This document shows, piece by piece, positions 1 to 7,977 of a stretch of 34,983 nucleotides of DNA. The notes below the pieces were generated by a model that made no database searches, had not been told where the DNA came from, and saw only the letters and a list, made by a program, of their open reading frames with translations. Each line of letters opens with the position of its first letter. Positions within the stretch are counted from its first letter, which is position 1. Origin of the DNA: an uncultured Eubacterium sp. (GTDB lineage Bacteria; Bacillota; Clostridia; Lachnospirales; Lachnospiraceae). A program made the position numbers and the translations under genes. Where the stretch lies: positions 101,720-136,702 of the forward strand of contig CAJTZN010000002.1 in NCBI GenBank assembly GCA_910584065.1, written 5' to 3'.

Positions 1-1210
1 GAAGTTTCGGTTGTTTGGAAAGAGAAGGAAAAAAGAAGACCTCCGCTTAGCGGATGAGGGGCTGGACGGCGGGCAGGAACGGGCCGATGGGGACGGAGCG
101 CCGGAGCTGTCGAAGGAAAAGGTCGTTCTCGAAAAGATCAGCGTGGACCTGAACAATAAAATGCTGCGCCTGGATTATATTAAAAGGCTCTACGAGGGCA
201 TCCGCGAGGCGAAGCGGCAGAACGGGGACATCAAGGCGGAGTATGGGCAGGTGACTTCGTATCTCAAGGACATCCAGCTGATCGACCAGGCGCTGCCCGA
301 GGAGAAGAAGGAACTTATGGAGGCGGCGCAGGCGATCGTGGAGCTTACGAGGGAGCGGGAGAACCTGAAACGGCGCAAGTATAAGTTTAACGACGCCCAG
401 AAAGCCGCGATGGAGCGCTTCGAGCCCAAAGTCGCAAAAGACGTGGCGAATATGAAAGAATACGAAGATTATCAAATCAAGATTAAACATGATATGCGCC
501 AACTCGACAGCGAAAAGAGGATCCTCCTCAGCGAAAAGCGCGACATTATCCGGCGGCAGGGGACGCTCCGTCTCGTCAGCAAGGCACTGAGCGGGATACT
601 GGCGATGTTCGGCCTGCTGATCCTCACGATCTTTTTCGTATTTCAGGTAAATATCCAGGTGCCATTTCTGGCGACGGCGGCATTTGCTTTTGTCGTGCTG
701 CTCGTCATCGTCATCGAATCGAGGAAGAACCGCACGGATATGGTCATTACCGAGCGCAAATGCAACCGCGCGATCGCGCTTGCCAACCGCACGAAGATCA
801 AGTATGTAAACAATACGAGGACGATCGACTATATGTGCAGCAAATATAAAGTGCGCAACGCGACGGAACTCGAATTTGTGTACGACCAGTACCGCAAAGC
901 GAAGCGGGAATGGGCGAAGGAGCGGGAGGACGCGTTCCTTCTCAACGAAAAGAATGAGATCCTCATCCGCGAGCTGGACGCGCTTGGCGTCAAAGACAAG
1001 AGCATCTGGTCCCATCAGGCGGACGCGCTCGTGGAGCCGAAGGAAATGGTGGAAGTCAGGCACAGCCTGAACGAGCGGCGGCAGAAGCTGCGTGAGCAGA
1101 TTGACTACAACAATGGGATCATGCAGGATTTTCTGGGGGAATTGGAGCGCATCCGGCAGAAGAGTCCGGAATACGCGCAGGAGATCGAGGAAGTGTTACA
1201 GGAGCAATAG
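1..1210 (+). CDS. Coiled-coil membrane protein of unknown function (5' end at window edge)
   Basis: I do not recognise the family. The first start inside the window is a TTG at 11, but the frame is open back to base 2 and reads K-F-R-L-F-G-K. Base 1 is a G, so an ATG straddling the window edge would give a natural start (MKFRLFGKRRKK), and only two bases are probably missing. From the TTG the protein is 399 residues: a charged N-terminus, a long helical region rich in E, K and R (about residues 35-185), two close hydrophobic segments (about 191-215 and 217-236), and a second charged helical region to the end. This suggests a membrane hairpin with both coiled-coil arms on the same side, probably cytoplasmic. 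It ends 21 bases before the thiE start and probably shares its transcript. The existence of the gene is clear; its function is not. Confidence 0.85.
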   Translation, partial: KFRLFGKRRKKEDLRLADEGLDGGQERADGDGAPELSKEKVVLEKISVDLNNKMLRLDYIKRLYEGIREAKRQNGDIKAEYGQVTSYLKDIQLIDQALPEEKKELMEAAQAIVELTRERENLKRRKYKFNDAQKAAMERFEPKVAKDVANMKEYEDYQIKIKHDMRQLDSEKRILLSEKRDIIRRQGTLRLVSKALSGILAMFGLLILTIFFVFQVNIQVPFLATAAFAFVVLLVIVIESRKNRTDMVITERKCNRAIALANRTKIKYVNNTRTIDYMCSKYKVRNATELEFVYDQYRKAKREWAKEREDAFLLNEKNEILIRELDALGVKDKSIWSHQADALVEPKEMVEVRHSLNERRQKLREQIDYNNGIMQDFLGELERIRQKSPEYAQEIEEVLQEQ

Positions 1211-1231
1211 GAAAAGGAAATGGAGGAAGGC

Positions 1232-1864
1232 ATGAAACCAAAAGTGGATTATTCCCTTTATCTTTGTACCGACCGGGAACTGATGAGCTCGGATTCAATC
1301 GAGGAGGGGGTGGAACTGGCGATCAAAGGCGGTGTGACGATCGTACAGCTGCGGGAGAAAAATTGTCTGGGGAAGGAATTTCTGCGCATCGCCCACGGCG
1401 TAAAAGAGGTGACGGACGCGTACGAGATCCCGCTGATCATCAACGACAGGATCGATATCGCGATGGCGGTCGACGCGGACGGCGTCCATCTCGGACAAAA
1501 AGATATCCCGGCCAGCGTGGCGCGGGAAATGCTGGGAAAGCATAAGATCATCGGGGTATCCGCCTACAACGCGGAACTTGCCCTGCGGGCGCAGAAAGAC
1601 GGCGCCGACTATATCGGAGTCGGCGATGTGTTCGGCACGGCCACGAAAGCCGATACCCACCGTGTATCCTATGACGAACTGGTGAAAATAAGAAAAACAG
1701 TAAAAATACCGATCGTCGCCATCGGCGGCGTCAAGCCGGAAAACATGCCGCGGCTGGCGGGGACGGGAGTGGACGGCGTCGCGGTCGTATCCGCCGTACT
1801 CGGCGCCAAAAATATAACGGAGGCGGCCGAAGAGATGATCCGGCAGATGGAGAAGCTGCGCTAG
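1232..1864 (+). CDS. thiE: Thiamine-phosphate synthase
   Basis: ThiE joins the HMP-pyrophosphate and thiazole-phosphate halves to make thiamine monophosphate in the cytoplasm. The 210-residue protein has the family motifs in order: QLREKN in the early barrel, NDRIDIA followed by DGVHLGQKD (metal and pyrophosphate binding), then GVGDVFGTATKAD, matching the phosphate-binding loop, and IPIVAIGGV near the end. An in-frame ATG at 1220 lies only a few bases after the previous stop and has no spaced ribosome binding site. The ATG at 1232 follows GGAGG (1222-1226) by five bases, so I chose it. No TPP riboswitch or other thiamine gene is visible here, so the enzyme probably serves salvage or completes a pathway encoded elsewhere. 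Confidence 0.93.
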   Translation: MKPKVDYSLYLCTDRELMSSDSIEEGVELAIKGGVTIVQLREKNCLGKEFLRIAHGVKEVTDAYEIPLIINDRIDIAMAVDADGVHLGQKDIPASVAREMLGKHKIIGVSAYNAELALRAQKDGADYIGVGDVFGTATKADTHRVSYDELVKIRKTVKIPIVAIGGVKPENMPRLAGTGVDGVAVVSAVLGAKNITEAAEEMIRQMEKLR

Positions 1865-1866
1865 TC

Positions 1867-1887
1867 CGCAAAAAATTGCGCCGGCGT
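1867..1887 (+). terminator. Possible weak terminator after thiE
   Basis: CGCAA, an AAAA loop and TTGCG form a short five-base-pair stem at 1867-1880, followed by CCGGCG and TTTATTT. It lies in the gap between the convergent genes thiE and the PHP gene. The stem is short and the T tract is displaced, so this is tentative. Confidence 0.3.
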
Positions 1888-2757
1888 TTATTTCAGATTT
1901 TCCAATAACATAACAGGAATGCGCAGATTCCCCGTCCCGCTGCCCATCTCGATATCCGGCTTATTGTCCCCGTGGAAATCGGAGCCGCCGGTGATGAACA
2001 GGTCAAATTCAGCGGCGAGTTTTCGCACAAATGCCTCATCGGTGCCGTGGTTGCGCGAATACAGCGCCTCGATCCCGCGGATGCCGTAGCCTTTCAGCGT
2101 GCGCAGCATCGCGCGGATCTCGCTGACGGACAGCTTATACAGCAGCGGATGGGCGAGTACCGGTATGCCGCCGGCATTTTTGATCAGGGTAATGGCGCCT
2201 TCCGGCGTCAGGTATTCCCGGTTCACAAAATAGGGGCTGTCGATCGCCAGACAGATGCGGAACGCGGCGTCCATTGAGGGAACGCCGCCGTTTTCCAGTA
2301 ACAGTTTGGCGAAATGCGCCCTCGTGATGATCATATCCCCGAACTTTTCCGTCAGCTCTTCGTAGCTGATCGGGTATCCGGCGTTATGAAGGTTTTCACA
2401 CATTTTGATGTTCCGGTTGTCCCGTTCCTTTGCCACACGCGTCAGCGTGGCAACGAGAGTGGGGTCGTGGTAGTCGATCTGGTATCCGAGGATGTGGATT
2501 TCCACATTCCGCCCGGTCCGCACGCCTTCGCCCGTCTTGATCTCATACTGGCAGGACAGTTCGACGCCGGGGATGACCTGGATGTGGTTTTCTAATTCTT
2601 CGGCCTTTTGTATGGCGCGCTCGACGCCTTCGACCGTGTCGTGGTCGGTGAGGGCGAAGGCCACGAGGTCGCTCTGGATTCCTTTCATCACGAGTTCTTC
2701 GGGAGTAAATGTCCCGTCGGAACAGTTTGAATGCACATGTAAGTCAATGTATCTCAT
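1888..2757 (-). CDS. PHP-domain phosphoesterase (TrpH/YciV-like)
   Basis: This is a metal-dependent phosphoesterase of the polymerase-and-histidinol-phosphatase (PHP) superfamily, closest by motif to the YciV/TrpH group that acts on nucleoside 3',5'-bisphosphates and short RNA 5' ends. The metal ligands are visible in order: HVHSNCSDG at the N-terminus, LTDHDT, PGVELS, AHPLL in the second half, and GGSDFHGDNK near the C-terminus. An upstream in-frame ATG at 2772 has no ribosome binding site. The ATG at 2757 has GGAG nine bases before it and gives the usual MRYIDLHVHS beginning, for 289 residues. It has its own promoter at 2841-2869 and converges on thiE. The exact substrate cannot be told from sequence. 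Confidence 0.9.
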   Translation of the reverse strand: MRYIDLHVHSNCSDGTFTPEELVMKGIQSDLVAFALTDHDTVEGVERAIQKAEELENHIQVIPGVELSCQYEIKTGEGVRTGRNVEIHILGYQIDYHDPTLVATLTRVAKERDNRNIKMCENLHNAGYPISYEELTEKFGDMIITRAHFAKLLLENGGVPSMDAAFRICLAIDSPYFVNREYLTPEGAITLIKNAGGIPVLAHPLLYKLSVSEIRAMLRTLKGYGIRGIEALYSRNHGTDEAFVRKLAAEFDLFITGGSDFHGDNKPDIEMGSGTGNLRIPVMLLENLK

Positions 2758-2840
2758 ACCTGTATTCTCCATTCAAATATTTTTCGTCTGATCCCGGTCC
2801 CATTATCGCACCCCGATCCTGTATCGGTTTTCTGGAACAC

Positions 2841-2869
2841 ATTATACCACAGGAATAAAAGAATTGTAA
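2841..2869 (-). promoter_or_regulatory. Promoter of the PHP phosphoesterase gene
   Basis: On the minus strand TTACAA (2864-2869) is followed after 17 bases by TATAAT (2841-2846), with TGG directly before the -10 box, making an extended -10. It is a good housekeeping (sigma-A) match, about 83 bases before the chosen start. Confidence 0.75.
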
Positions 2870-2925
2870 GGGTCATATAGTAAAAAGAGAGAAAATTTTG
2901 TGATCTGAATGGGGGATGGTGGAAA

Positions 2926-3300
2926 ATGGGAAATAAAGGGAAAGTGGTCAAAATGGTACAGAGCATAACGGTTGCCTATGTTCTGACGGCGGTCATGCTG
3001 CTCGTACTTTCTTTTATCATGTATAAGTGTAAAGTGTCGATGACAGGGGCGAACAGCGGGATTCTGGCGACGTATGTCCTCTCGTGCCTGATCGGGGGAT
3101 TTATTTTCAGCGGGTGCCTGATGCAGAAAAAATATCTGGGAGGAATCCTGCTGGGGGTTGTGTATTTTGCGATTGCCTATGTGGTGAGCGCGGTCTGGAA
3201 CCAGAGCATCGCGTCGCAGATGCCGGGCATGCTGACGGCTTTTCTGATCTGCGTATTTTCAGGGATGCTGGGCGGGATGATACGGTCGGGGATAAAATGA
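2926..3300 (+). CDS. TIGR04086-type small membrane protein
   Basis: This 124-residue protein is almost entirely hydrophobic, with four likely transmembrane helices: about residues 12-30, 44-62, 69-86 and 99-118. Length, helix pattern and a location just upstream of SCIFF match the TIGR04086 family of Clostridia, whose function is unknown. The ATG follows GGTGG closely. The gene ends 85 bases before the scfA start and points the same way, but scfA has its own promoter. A role in export of, or protection from, the SCIFF product is an inference from position only. Confidence 0.85.
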   Translation: MGNKGKVVKMVQSITVAYVLTAVMLLVLSFIMYKCKVSMTGANSGILATYVLSCLIGGFIFSGCLMQKKYLGGILLGVVYFAIAYVVSAVWNQSIASQMPGMLTAFLICVFSGMLGGMIRSGIK

Positions 3301-3323
3301 GGCTGCTAATTTTTTGTTTGAGG

Positions 3324-3352
3324 TTGAAAAAAAATATTTCCTATGTTATACT
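3324..3352 (+). promoter_or_regulatory. Promoter of scfA
   Basis: TTGAAA (3324-3329), a 17-base spacer and TATACT (3347-3352) form a strong sigma-A promoter between the membrane protein gene and scfA. Transcription would start near 3359, leaving a leader of under 30 bases before the scfA ATG at 3386. Confidence 0.8.
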
Positions 3353-3385
3353 AAAACCATTACGAATCAGAAAGGAAGAATAGTG

Positions 3386-3526
3386 ATGAAACGGATACAG
3401 ACACTTACCACGAAGAATTTAAAGGATACGGTAAAGAAAGGCGGATGCGGCGAGTGCCAGACATCGTGCCAGTCTGCGTGCAAGACATCGTGCACGGTGG
3501 GAAACCAGAGTTGTGAGAACAAGTAA
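3386..3526 (+). CDS. scfA: SCIFF ranthipeptide precursor (six cysteines in forty-five residues)
   Basis: This 46-residue peptide has the signature of SCIFF, the most widely conserved ribosomally made modified peptide of Clostridia. It has a short leader, MKRIQTLTTKNLKDTVKKGG, and then six cysteines at 21, 24, 28, 32, 36 and 43. The partner radical-SAM enzyme is known in homologues to link a cysteine sulfur to a threonine carbon; T37, five residues after C32, is the natural acceptor candidate here. The frame is open further upstream, but the ATG at 3386 has AAAGGAAG (3371-3378) at the right distance and gives the family's usual length. The peptide lies directly before its maturase. Proposed roles for SCIFF products in cell signalling come from other species. 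Confidence 0.93.
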   Translation: MKRIQTLTTKNLKDTVKKGGCGECQTSCQSACKTSCTVGNQSCENK

Positions 3527-3550
3527 GTTACATAGGTATGTTCGAAGTGG

Positions 3551-3591
3551 AGGGCTTGCCCGACCATTAGGTTGGGCGTAGTCCTTTCTTT
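3551..3591 (+). terminator. Stem-loop between scfA and scfB (partial terminator or processing hairpin)
   Basis: GCCCGACC (3558-3565), the loop ATTA and GGTTGGGC (3570-3577) form an eight-pair stem with one G-T pair. The stem extends outward through AGGGCT (3551-3556) pairing with AGTCCT (3580-3585), around a small internal loop. A pyrimidine tract, TTTCTTTCT, follows. Placed after the peptide gene and before the enzyme gene, it would let most transcripts stop after scfA and protect their 3' ends. Confidence 0.65.
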
Positions 3592-3607
3592 CTGAAAGAG
3601 GGAAAAA

Positions 3608-4975
3608 ATGGTTTATCAATATAAAAATAATGGTTATAATATAGTTTTAGATGTAAACAGCGGATCGATCCATCTGGTCGATAAAGTGGCGTACGATGTG
3701 ATCGAAATGTATGATAAAAAAGAACGATCGGAAATTACGGAATCGATCTGCGCGAAGTACAAAGCGGACGGCGTGGACGAAAAGGAACTCGAGGAACTGT
3801 ATCAGGATATCGAGCAATTGATCGCGGAAGGGACGCTGTTTACCGAAGACACTTACAAAGAAGGCGTGATCGATTTTAAGAAGCGCAGTACGGTAGTCAA
3901 GGCGCTCTGCCTCCATATCGCCCACGCCTGCAATCTCTCGTGCCGCTACTGCTTTGCCGGGGAAGGCGAGTACCACGGCGACCGCGCGCTCATGAGTTTC
4001 GAGGTGGGGAAAAAGGCGCTTGATTTTCTGGTGGAGAACTCGGGCAGCCGCAAAAACCTGGAAGTGGACTTTTTCGGCGGGGAGCCGCTCATGAATTTTG
4101 ATGTCGTGAAGCAGCTCGTGGCGTACGGACGGGAACTGGAAAAGACGCATGATAAGCATTTTCGCTTTACGCTGACGACGAACGGCGTTCTGCTGGATGA
4201 GGAGATCATGGAATTTGCCGACCGCGAGATGGACAATATCGTTCTGAGCATCGACGGCCGGAAGGAAGTGCACGACCGCATGCGCCCGGCCAAGGACGGA
4301 TCGGGCAGTTACGACCGGATCATTGACAAATTTAAGGAAGTTGCCAGAAGACGCGGGCAGAAGCGCTACTATGTGCGCGGGACATTCACCCGCGAGAACC
4401 TGGATTTCGTAGAAGATGTGCTCCATCTGGCTGACGAGGGGTTTGAGCAGATTTCGGTAGAGCCCGTCGTGGCGGGGCCGGACGAGCCGTACGCGATCCG
4501 TGAGGAAGATGTCCCCGTCATCTGTGAAGGCTATGACAGGCTGGCAAAAGAAATGCTGAAAAGGGAAAAAGAGGGCCGGGGCTTTCAGTTTTTCCACTAT
4601 ATGATCGACCTGACGGGAGGACCGTGCGTGTACAAGCGTCTTTCCGGGTGCGGATCGGGCGTGGAATACCTGGCGGTCACGCCGCAGGGCGACCTGTACC
4701 CGTGCCATCAGTTTGTGGGAAATGAAGAATTTCTTTTGGGAAATGTGGAAGATGGCATTGTCAGGAATGATATTTGCGAAAAATTTAAACTGTGTAATGT
4801 ATACGCAAAAGAGGAGTGCCGCCATTGTTTTGCCAAATTTTTCTGCAGCGGCGGCTGTGCGGCGAACGCGTACCATATGCACCACGATGTGAACAAACCG
4901 TATGAGATCGGCTGTCAGCTGCAGCGCAAGCGCGTGGAATGCGCGATCATGCTTCAGGCTGCGAAAACTAAGTGA
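3608..4975 (+). CDS. scfB: SCIFF radical-SAM maturase
   Basis: This 455-residue enzyme modifies the ScfA peptide by forming thioether bridges. It starts with a peptide-binding (RRE-like) region of about 95 residues. The radical-SAM cluster motif C108-N-L-S-C112-R-Y-C115 follows, with DFFGGEPL as the SAM-binding glycine motif. The C-terminal SPASM part holds many cysteines for auxiliary iron-sulfur clusters: C340, C348, LYPCHQF, and the final run CRHC, FFCSGGC and GCQL. Length and motif order match characterised SCIFF maturases such as CteB. The start follows GAAAGAGGG. A long antisense reading frame over most of this gene is a shadow. Activity requires anaerobic conditions, consistent with the organism. 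Confidence 0.95.
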   Translation: MVYQYKNNGYNIVLDVNSGSIHLVDKVAYDVIEMYDKKERSEITESICAKYKADGVDEKELEELYQDIEQLIAEGTLFTEDTYKEGVIDFKKRSTVVKALCLHIAHACNLSCRYCFAGEGEYHGDRALMSFEVGKKALDFLVENSGSRKNLEVDFFGGEPLMNFDVVKQLVAYGRELEKTHDKHFRFTLTTNGVLLDEEIMEFADREMDNIVLSIDGRKEVHDRMRPAKDGSGSYDRIIDKFKEVARRRGQKRYYVRGTFTRENLDFVEDVLHLADEGFEQISVEPVVAGPDEPYAIREEDVPVICEGYDRLAKEMLKREKEGRGFQFFHYMIDLTGGPCVYKRLSGCGSGVEYLAVTPQGDLYPCHQFVGNEEFLLGNVEDGIVRNDICEKFKLCNVYAKEECRHCFAKFFCSGGCAANAYHMHHDVNKPYEIGCQLQRKRVECAIMLQAAKTK

Positions 4976-5070
4976 CAGTGAAAATAAGCGCCGGCGCACT
5001 TGACTGGAAGAAGTGGAGCACAAAAACCCCGGGCAAATTGTGAATTATATGTTAAATGTGTAAAAAACAT

Positions 5071-5098
5071 TTGAAAAAAATGAGAATGGGTTTATAAT
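5071..5098 (+). promoter_or_regulatory. Promoter of mbl
   Basis: TTGAAA (5071-5076), a 16-base spacer and TATAAT (5093-5098) form a clear sigma-A promoter in the 217-base gap between scfB and mbl. The leader to the start codon is about 90 bases, and I see no structured element in it. Confidence 0.75.
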
Positions 5099-5192
5099 AG
5101 AATGGAGTGGGTTTGTTTTTGAATCATGACAGCAAGGACAGAAGAATGGTTTTCATATACGAAATCGGGGAAGAAAGGAAAGGAGAAAGTTC

Positions 5193-6179
5193 ATGGACAT
5201 TGGAATAGATTTAGGTACGGCCAGCATCCTGGTCTATGTGAAGGAAAAGGGTGTTGTGCTCAAAGAGCCTAGCGTAGTTGCTTTTGACAGGGATACGAAC
5301 AGGATTAAAGCAATCGGGGAAGAGGCAAGGCTCATGCTTGGCCGTACGCCGGGCAACATCGTAGCAGTGCGTCCGCTGCGCCAGGGTGTGATCTCGGATT
5401 ATACCGTTACGGAAAAGATGCTGAAATATTTTATCCAGAAAGCCGTAGGAAAGCAGCGGTTCCGTAAACCGCTGATCAGTATATGCGTGCCGAGCGGCGT
5501 CACTGAGGTGGAGCGCAAAGCGGTAGAAGATGCCGCGTTCCAGGCGGGCGCGCGGGATGTGAAGATCATCGAGGAGCCGATCGCGGCAGCCATCGGAGCC
5601 GGGATCGACATCGCGAGGCCGTGCGGCAATATGATCGTAGATATCGGCGGCGGAACGTCGGATATCGCGGTGATCTCACTAGGGGGGACGGTGGTCAGCA
5701 CGTCCATTAAAATTGCTGGCGACGATTTCGATGATGCCATTGTCAGATATATGAGAAAGAAGCACAATCTCCTGATCGGCGAGAGGACGGCGGAGGATAT
5801 CAAGATCCGCATCGGGTCGGCCTATCCGCGTCCCGAAGTGGAGCAGGTGGATGTCCGCGGGCGGAACCTTGTGACGGGACTGCCAAAGACGATCACGGTC
5901 ACTTCCAAAGAGACAGAGGAAGCGCTGAAGGACACGACGCTGCAGATCGTCGATGCCGTCCACAGCGTACTGGAGAAGACGCCGCCTGAACTGGCCGCCG
6001 ATATCGCGGACCGGGGTATCGTGCTCACCGGAGGAGGCAGCCTTTTGTACGGGCTGGAAGAACTGATCGAGAGTAAGACGGGGATCACGACGATGACGGC
6101 AGAGGAGCCGATGACGGCAGTAGCGGTCGGCACTGGAAAATATGTGGAATTCCTGAGCGGGACTTCGGGAGAGGCCTGA
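5193..6179 (+). CDS. mbl: MreB/Mbl-family rod-shape cytoskeletal protein
   Basis: This bacterial actin forms membrane-bound filaments that guide peptidoglycan synthesis along the cell cylinder. The 328-residue protein has the actin-fold nucleotide motifs: DLGTAS at residues 5-10 (phosphate 1), DIGGGTSDIAVIS near 155 (phosphate 2) and LTGGGSLLYG near 285 (adenosine). The start is preceded by AAAGGAGAAAGTTC. I call it mbl and not mreB because two flagellar rod genes follow directly, as in the mbl-flhO-flhP order of Bacillus subtilis, and there is no mreC or mreD. A paralogue elsewhere in the genome is expected. Confidence 0.92.
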   Translation: MDIGIDLGTASILVYVKEKGVVLKEPSVVAFDRDTNRIKAIGEEARLMLGRTPGNIVAVRPLRQGVISDYTVTEKMLKYFIQKAVGKQRFRKPLISICVPSGVTEVERKAVEDAAFQAGARDVKIIEEPIAAAIGAGIDIARPCGNMIVDIGGGTSDIAVISLGGTVVSTSIKIAGDDFDDAIVRYMRKKHNLLIGERTAEDIKIRIGSAYPRPEVEQVDVRGRNLVTGLPKTITVTSKETEEALKDTTLQIVDAVHSVLEKTPPELAADIADRGIVLTGGGSLLYGLEELIESKTGITTMTAEEPMTAVAVGTGKYVEFLSGTSGEA

Positions 6180-6336
6180 CGAAGTCCGGGTAAAGGCCCG
6201 GCGGGGTTCAGAAGAGGTCGGAGAAGTTCGAGAGTTTTGACGAGGTTCGGAAGACTCCGGGAGAAGTTCAGCGAGGGATGAGATAGATGAAAACGATAAA
6301 AATGACACAGTTTTATACGTTGGATTGGAGGAACAT
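6180..6336 (+). repeat. Degenerate GAAGTTCG-rich spacer between mbl and flgF
   Basis: The 157-base spacer is built largely of imperfect, irregularly spaced copies of a GAAGTTCGG-like word: GAAGTCCGG, GAGGTCGGA, GAAGTTCGA, GAGGTTCGG and GAAGTTCAG. Its beginning also contains a short stem, CCGGG-TAAAGG-CCCGG (about 6185-6200). I see no sigma-D (flagellar) promoter match. It looks like decayed or slippage-prone sequence. Confidence 0.45.
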
Positions 6337-7113
6337 ATGTTAAGAGGTCTTTATACTGCTTGGACAGGGATGGTCAACGAGCAGAAGCGATTGGATGTCG
6401 TGTCAAATAATCTGGCAAATGCGGACACGTATGGATACAAAGCTGACAGCGTCAGCAGTCAGTCATTTGATCAGTTATTAACGCTGAAAATCAGGGACGG
6501 ATCCCAGGCATATCACAATCAGGCGATTGGTACGATGAGTTTAGGCGTAAAAGTCGGCGAAGTTTATACGGACTACACCCAGGGATCCCTGCGGGATACC
6601 GGCGGGACGTTTGATGTGGCGCTGAGCGGCAACGGATTTTTTACGATCCACCACACGGACAGCAAGGGACAGACCACGACGAGGTACACGAGGGACGGCA
6701 GTTTCCAGGTAACGAAGGACGGCTATCTCGTGGATACCGAAGGGAACAGGGTGCAGGGAAAAGGCGGCGATATCAAGATCGATCCGGAGGCGAAGAGCAT
6801 TTCCATTGACAAAGAGGGAACGATCATGGCAGACGGCGCTGTTGTCGACCAGCTGCAGGTCACAGACTTTGAGGATTACGATTATCTCGTAAAATTAGGG
6901 GATAATTTATATACGACCGTGGACGGAGCGAGGGAGATCGCCTCGACGGCATCGGTCATTCAGGGATATACGGAGCAATCAAATGTTAATGTTGTATCGG
7001 AAATGGTCGATATGATTACTATAACGAGAGCATACGAAGCCAATCAGAAAATGATCCGGGCGATGGACGGCATGATGGATAAAGCGGTCAATTCAGTAGG
7101 AAAGCTCGGCTGA
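6337..7113 (+). CDS. flgF: Flagellar basal-body rod protein FlgF/FlhO
   Basis: A component of the flagellar rod, which passes through the cell envelope and links the motor to the hook. The 258-residue protein has the conserved N-terminal block (LYTAWTGM, then VVSNNLANADTYGYK), the central beta domain with ALSGNGFFTI and RYTRDGSF, and the C-terminal block with EMVDMITITRAYEANQKMI. A TTG at 6325 could extend the frame, but GGAGGA (6327-6332) sits just before the ATG at 6337, so that is the start. It corresponds to flhO of B. subtilis by order, downstream of mbl. FlgG follows 66 bases later. Confidence 0.92.
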   Translation: MLRGLYTAWTGMVNEQKRLDVVSNNLANADTYGYKADSVSSQSFDQLLTLKIRDGSQAYHNQAIGTMSLGVKVGEVYTDYTQGSLRDTGGTFDVALSGNGFFTIHHTDSKGQTTTRYTRDGSFQVTKDGYLVDTEGNRVQGKGGDIKIDPEAKSISIDKEGTIMADGAVVDQLQVTDFEDYDYLVKLGDNLYTTVDGAREIASTASVIQGYTEQSNVNVVSEMVDMITITRAYEANQKMIRAMDGMMDKAVNSVGKLG

Positions 7114-7167
7114 TAGCGGTTTCACCGTGTGTTTTAGATAGGAAATGAATGATTGGAGGAAACAGAT

Positions 7168-7977
7168 ATGATGCGTTCACTTTGGACGGCGGCAACAGGT
7201 ATGATCGCCCAGCAGACAAATTTGGACACCGTGGCAAACAATCTGTCAAACATCAACTCGACAGGCTATAAAACAGAAGCGGTCAATTTCAAATCGCTGA
7301 TCTACCAGACGCTGCAGAGAAAGTCTTATGACAGTACAGGGGCACCGAAACCGGTAGGGGCACAGGTCGGCCTCGGCGTGCGGCCGGCAGCGATCGTCAC
7401 CGATTTTACACAGGGGCCGCTGCTTGAGTCAAGTGGGGCGTTTGATTACGCGATCCAGGGCGAGGGATTTTTCATGATCCAGCTCAACGACGGAACGACA
7501 GGATATACGAGAAATGGTAACTTTTATGTTTCAGTAACCGAGAACGGACTTGCGATGACCGACTCGAACGGAAATCCAGTGCTCGATATGGCGGGAAATC
7601 CGATCACGTTTGCCGCGGATGTCGATGCTTCGAAACTTTCAGTCGATCAGTTTGGAAACTTTACATATCGGAACCGGGAAGGAAATGTACAGCCATTAAA
7701 CATTCAGATGGGACTGGCGTTCTTTCCGAATCCATCGGGCCTGGAGCGGGTATCGGACACGATGATGAAAGAGTCGCCGGCGTCCGGAGCCGTGACGGTG
7801 TACGCGGCCAATGAACTGAATTCCAAGATCGTTTCCGGCCGTCTGGAAGGTTCCAACGTACAGGCAGCCGATGAAATGGTAAATATGATCGTGGCACAGC
7901 GTGCGTACGAGATGAATTCCAAGGCGATCACCGCATCCGACGAGATGCTGCAGCAGGCAAATAACCTAAGATCGTAA
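7168..7977 (+). CDS. flgG: Flagellar basal-body rod protein FlgG/FlhP
   Basis: The distal-rod protein and paralogue of the gene before it. It has LWTAATGMIAQQTNLDTVANN and STGYKTE at the N-terminus, the central AIQGEGFFMIQL and GYTRNGNF motifs, and the C-terminal EMVNMIVAQRAYEMNSKAI block expected of rod, hook and HAP proteins. The frame reaches back to an in-frame ATG... position 7153 (a TTG-type start), but the ATG at 7168, reading MMRSLWTAATG, follows GGAGG (7154-7158) and is preferred. That gives 269 residues. The last two codons and stop (AGA TCG TAA) lie in the first unit of an 18-bp tandem repeat that fills the space to the next gene. Confidence 0.9.
   Translation: MMRSLWTAATGMIAQQTNLDTVANNLSNINSTGYKTEAVNFKSLIYQTLQRKSYDSTGAPKPVGAQVGLGVRPAAIVTDFTQGPLLESSGAFDYAIQGEGFFMIQLNDGTTGYTRNGNFYVSVTENGLAMTDSNGNPVLDMAGNPITFAADVDASKLSVDQFGNFTYRNREGNVQPLNIQMGLAFFPNPSGLERVSDTMMKESPASGAVTVYAANELNSKIVSGRLEGSNVQAADEMVNMIVAQRAYEMNSKAITASDEMLQQANNLRS

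Noticed and set aside
47..1063. Long minus-strand frame (338 codons) opposite the first gene
   Set aside because: It is the antisense shadow of a highly biased coding frame, rich in His, Arg and Leu with no recognisable motif or ribosome binding site.
1220..1231. Earlier ATG for thiE
   Set aside because: The GGAGG used for thiE lies within these codons, so translation from 1232 is better supported.
4988..4997. GCGCCGGCGC palindrome after scfB as a terminator
   Set aside because: A self-complementary word without loop or T tract cannot act as a terminator; I left it unannotated.
3647..5023. Minus-strand frame of 458 codons opposite scfB
   Set aside because: It is the reverse complement of a certain radical-SAM gene and shows only composition-driven residues.
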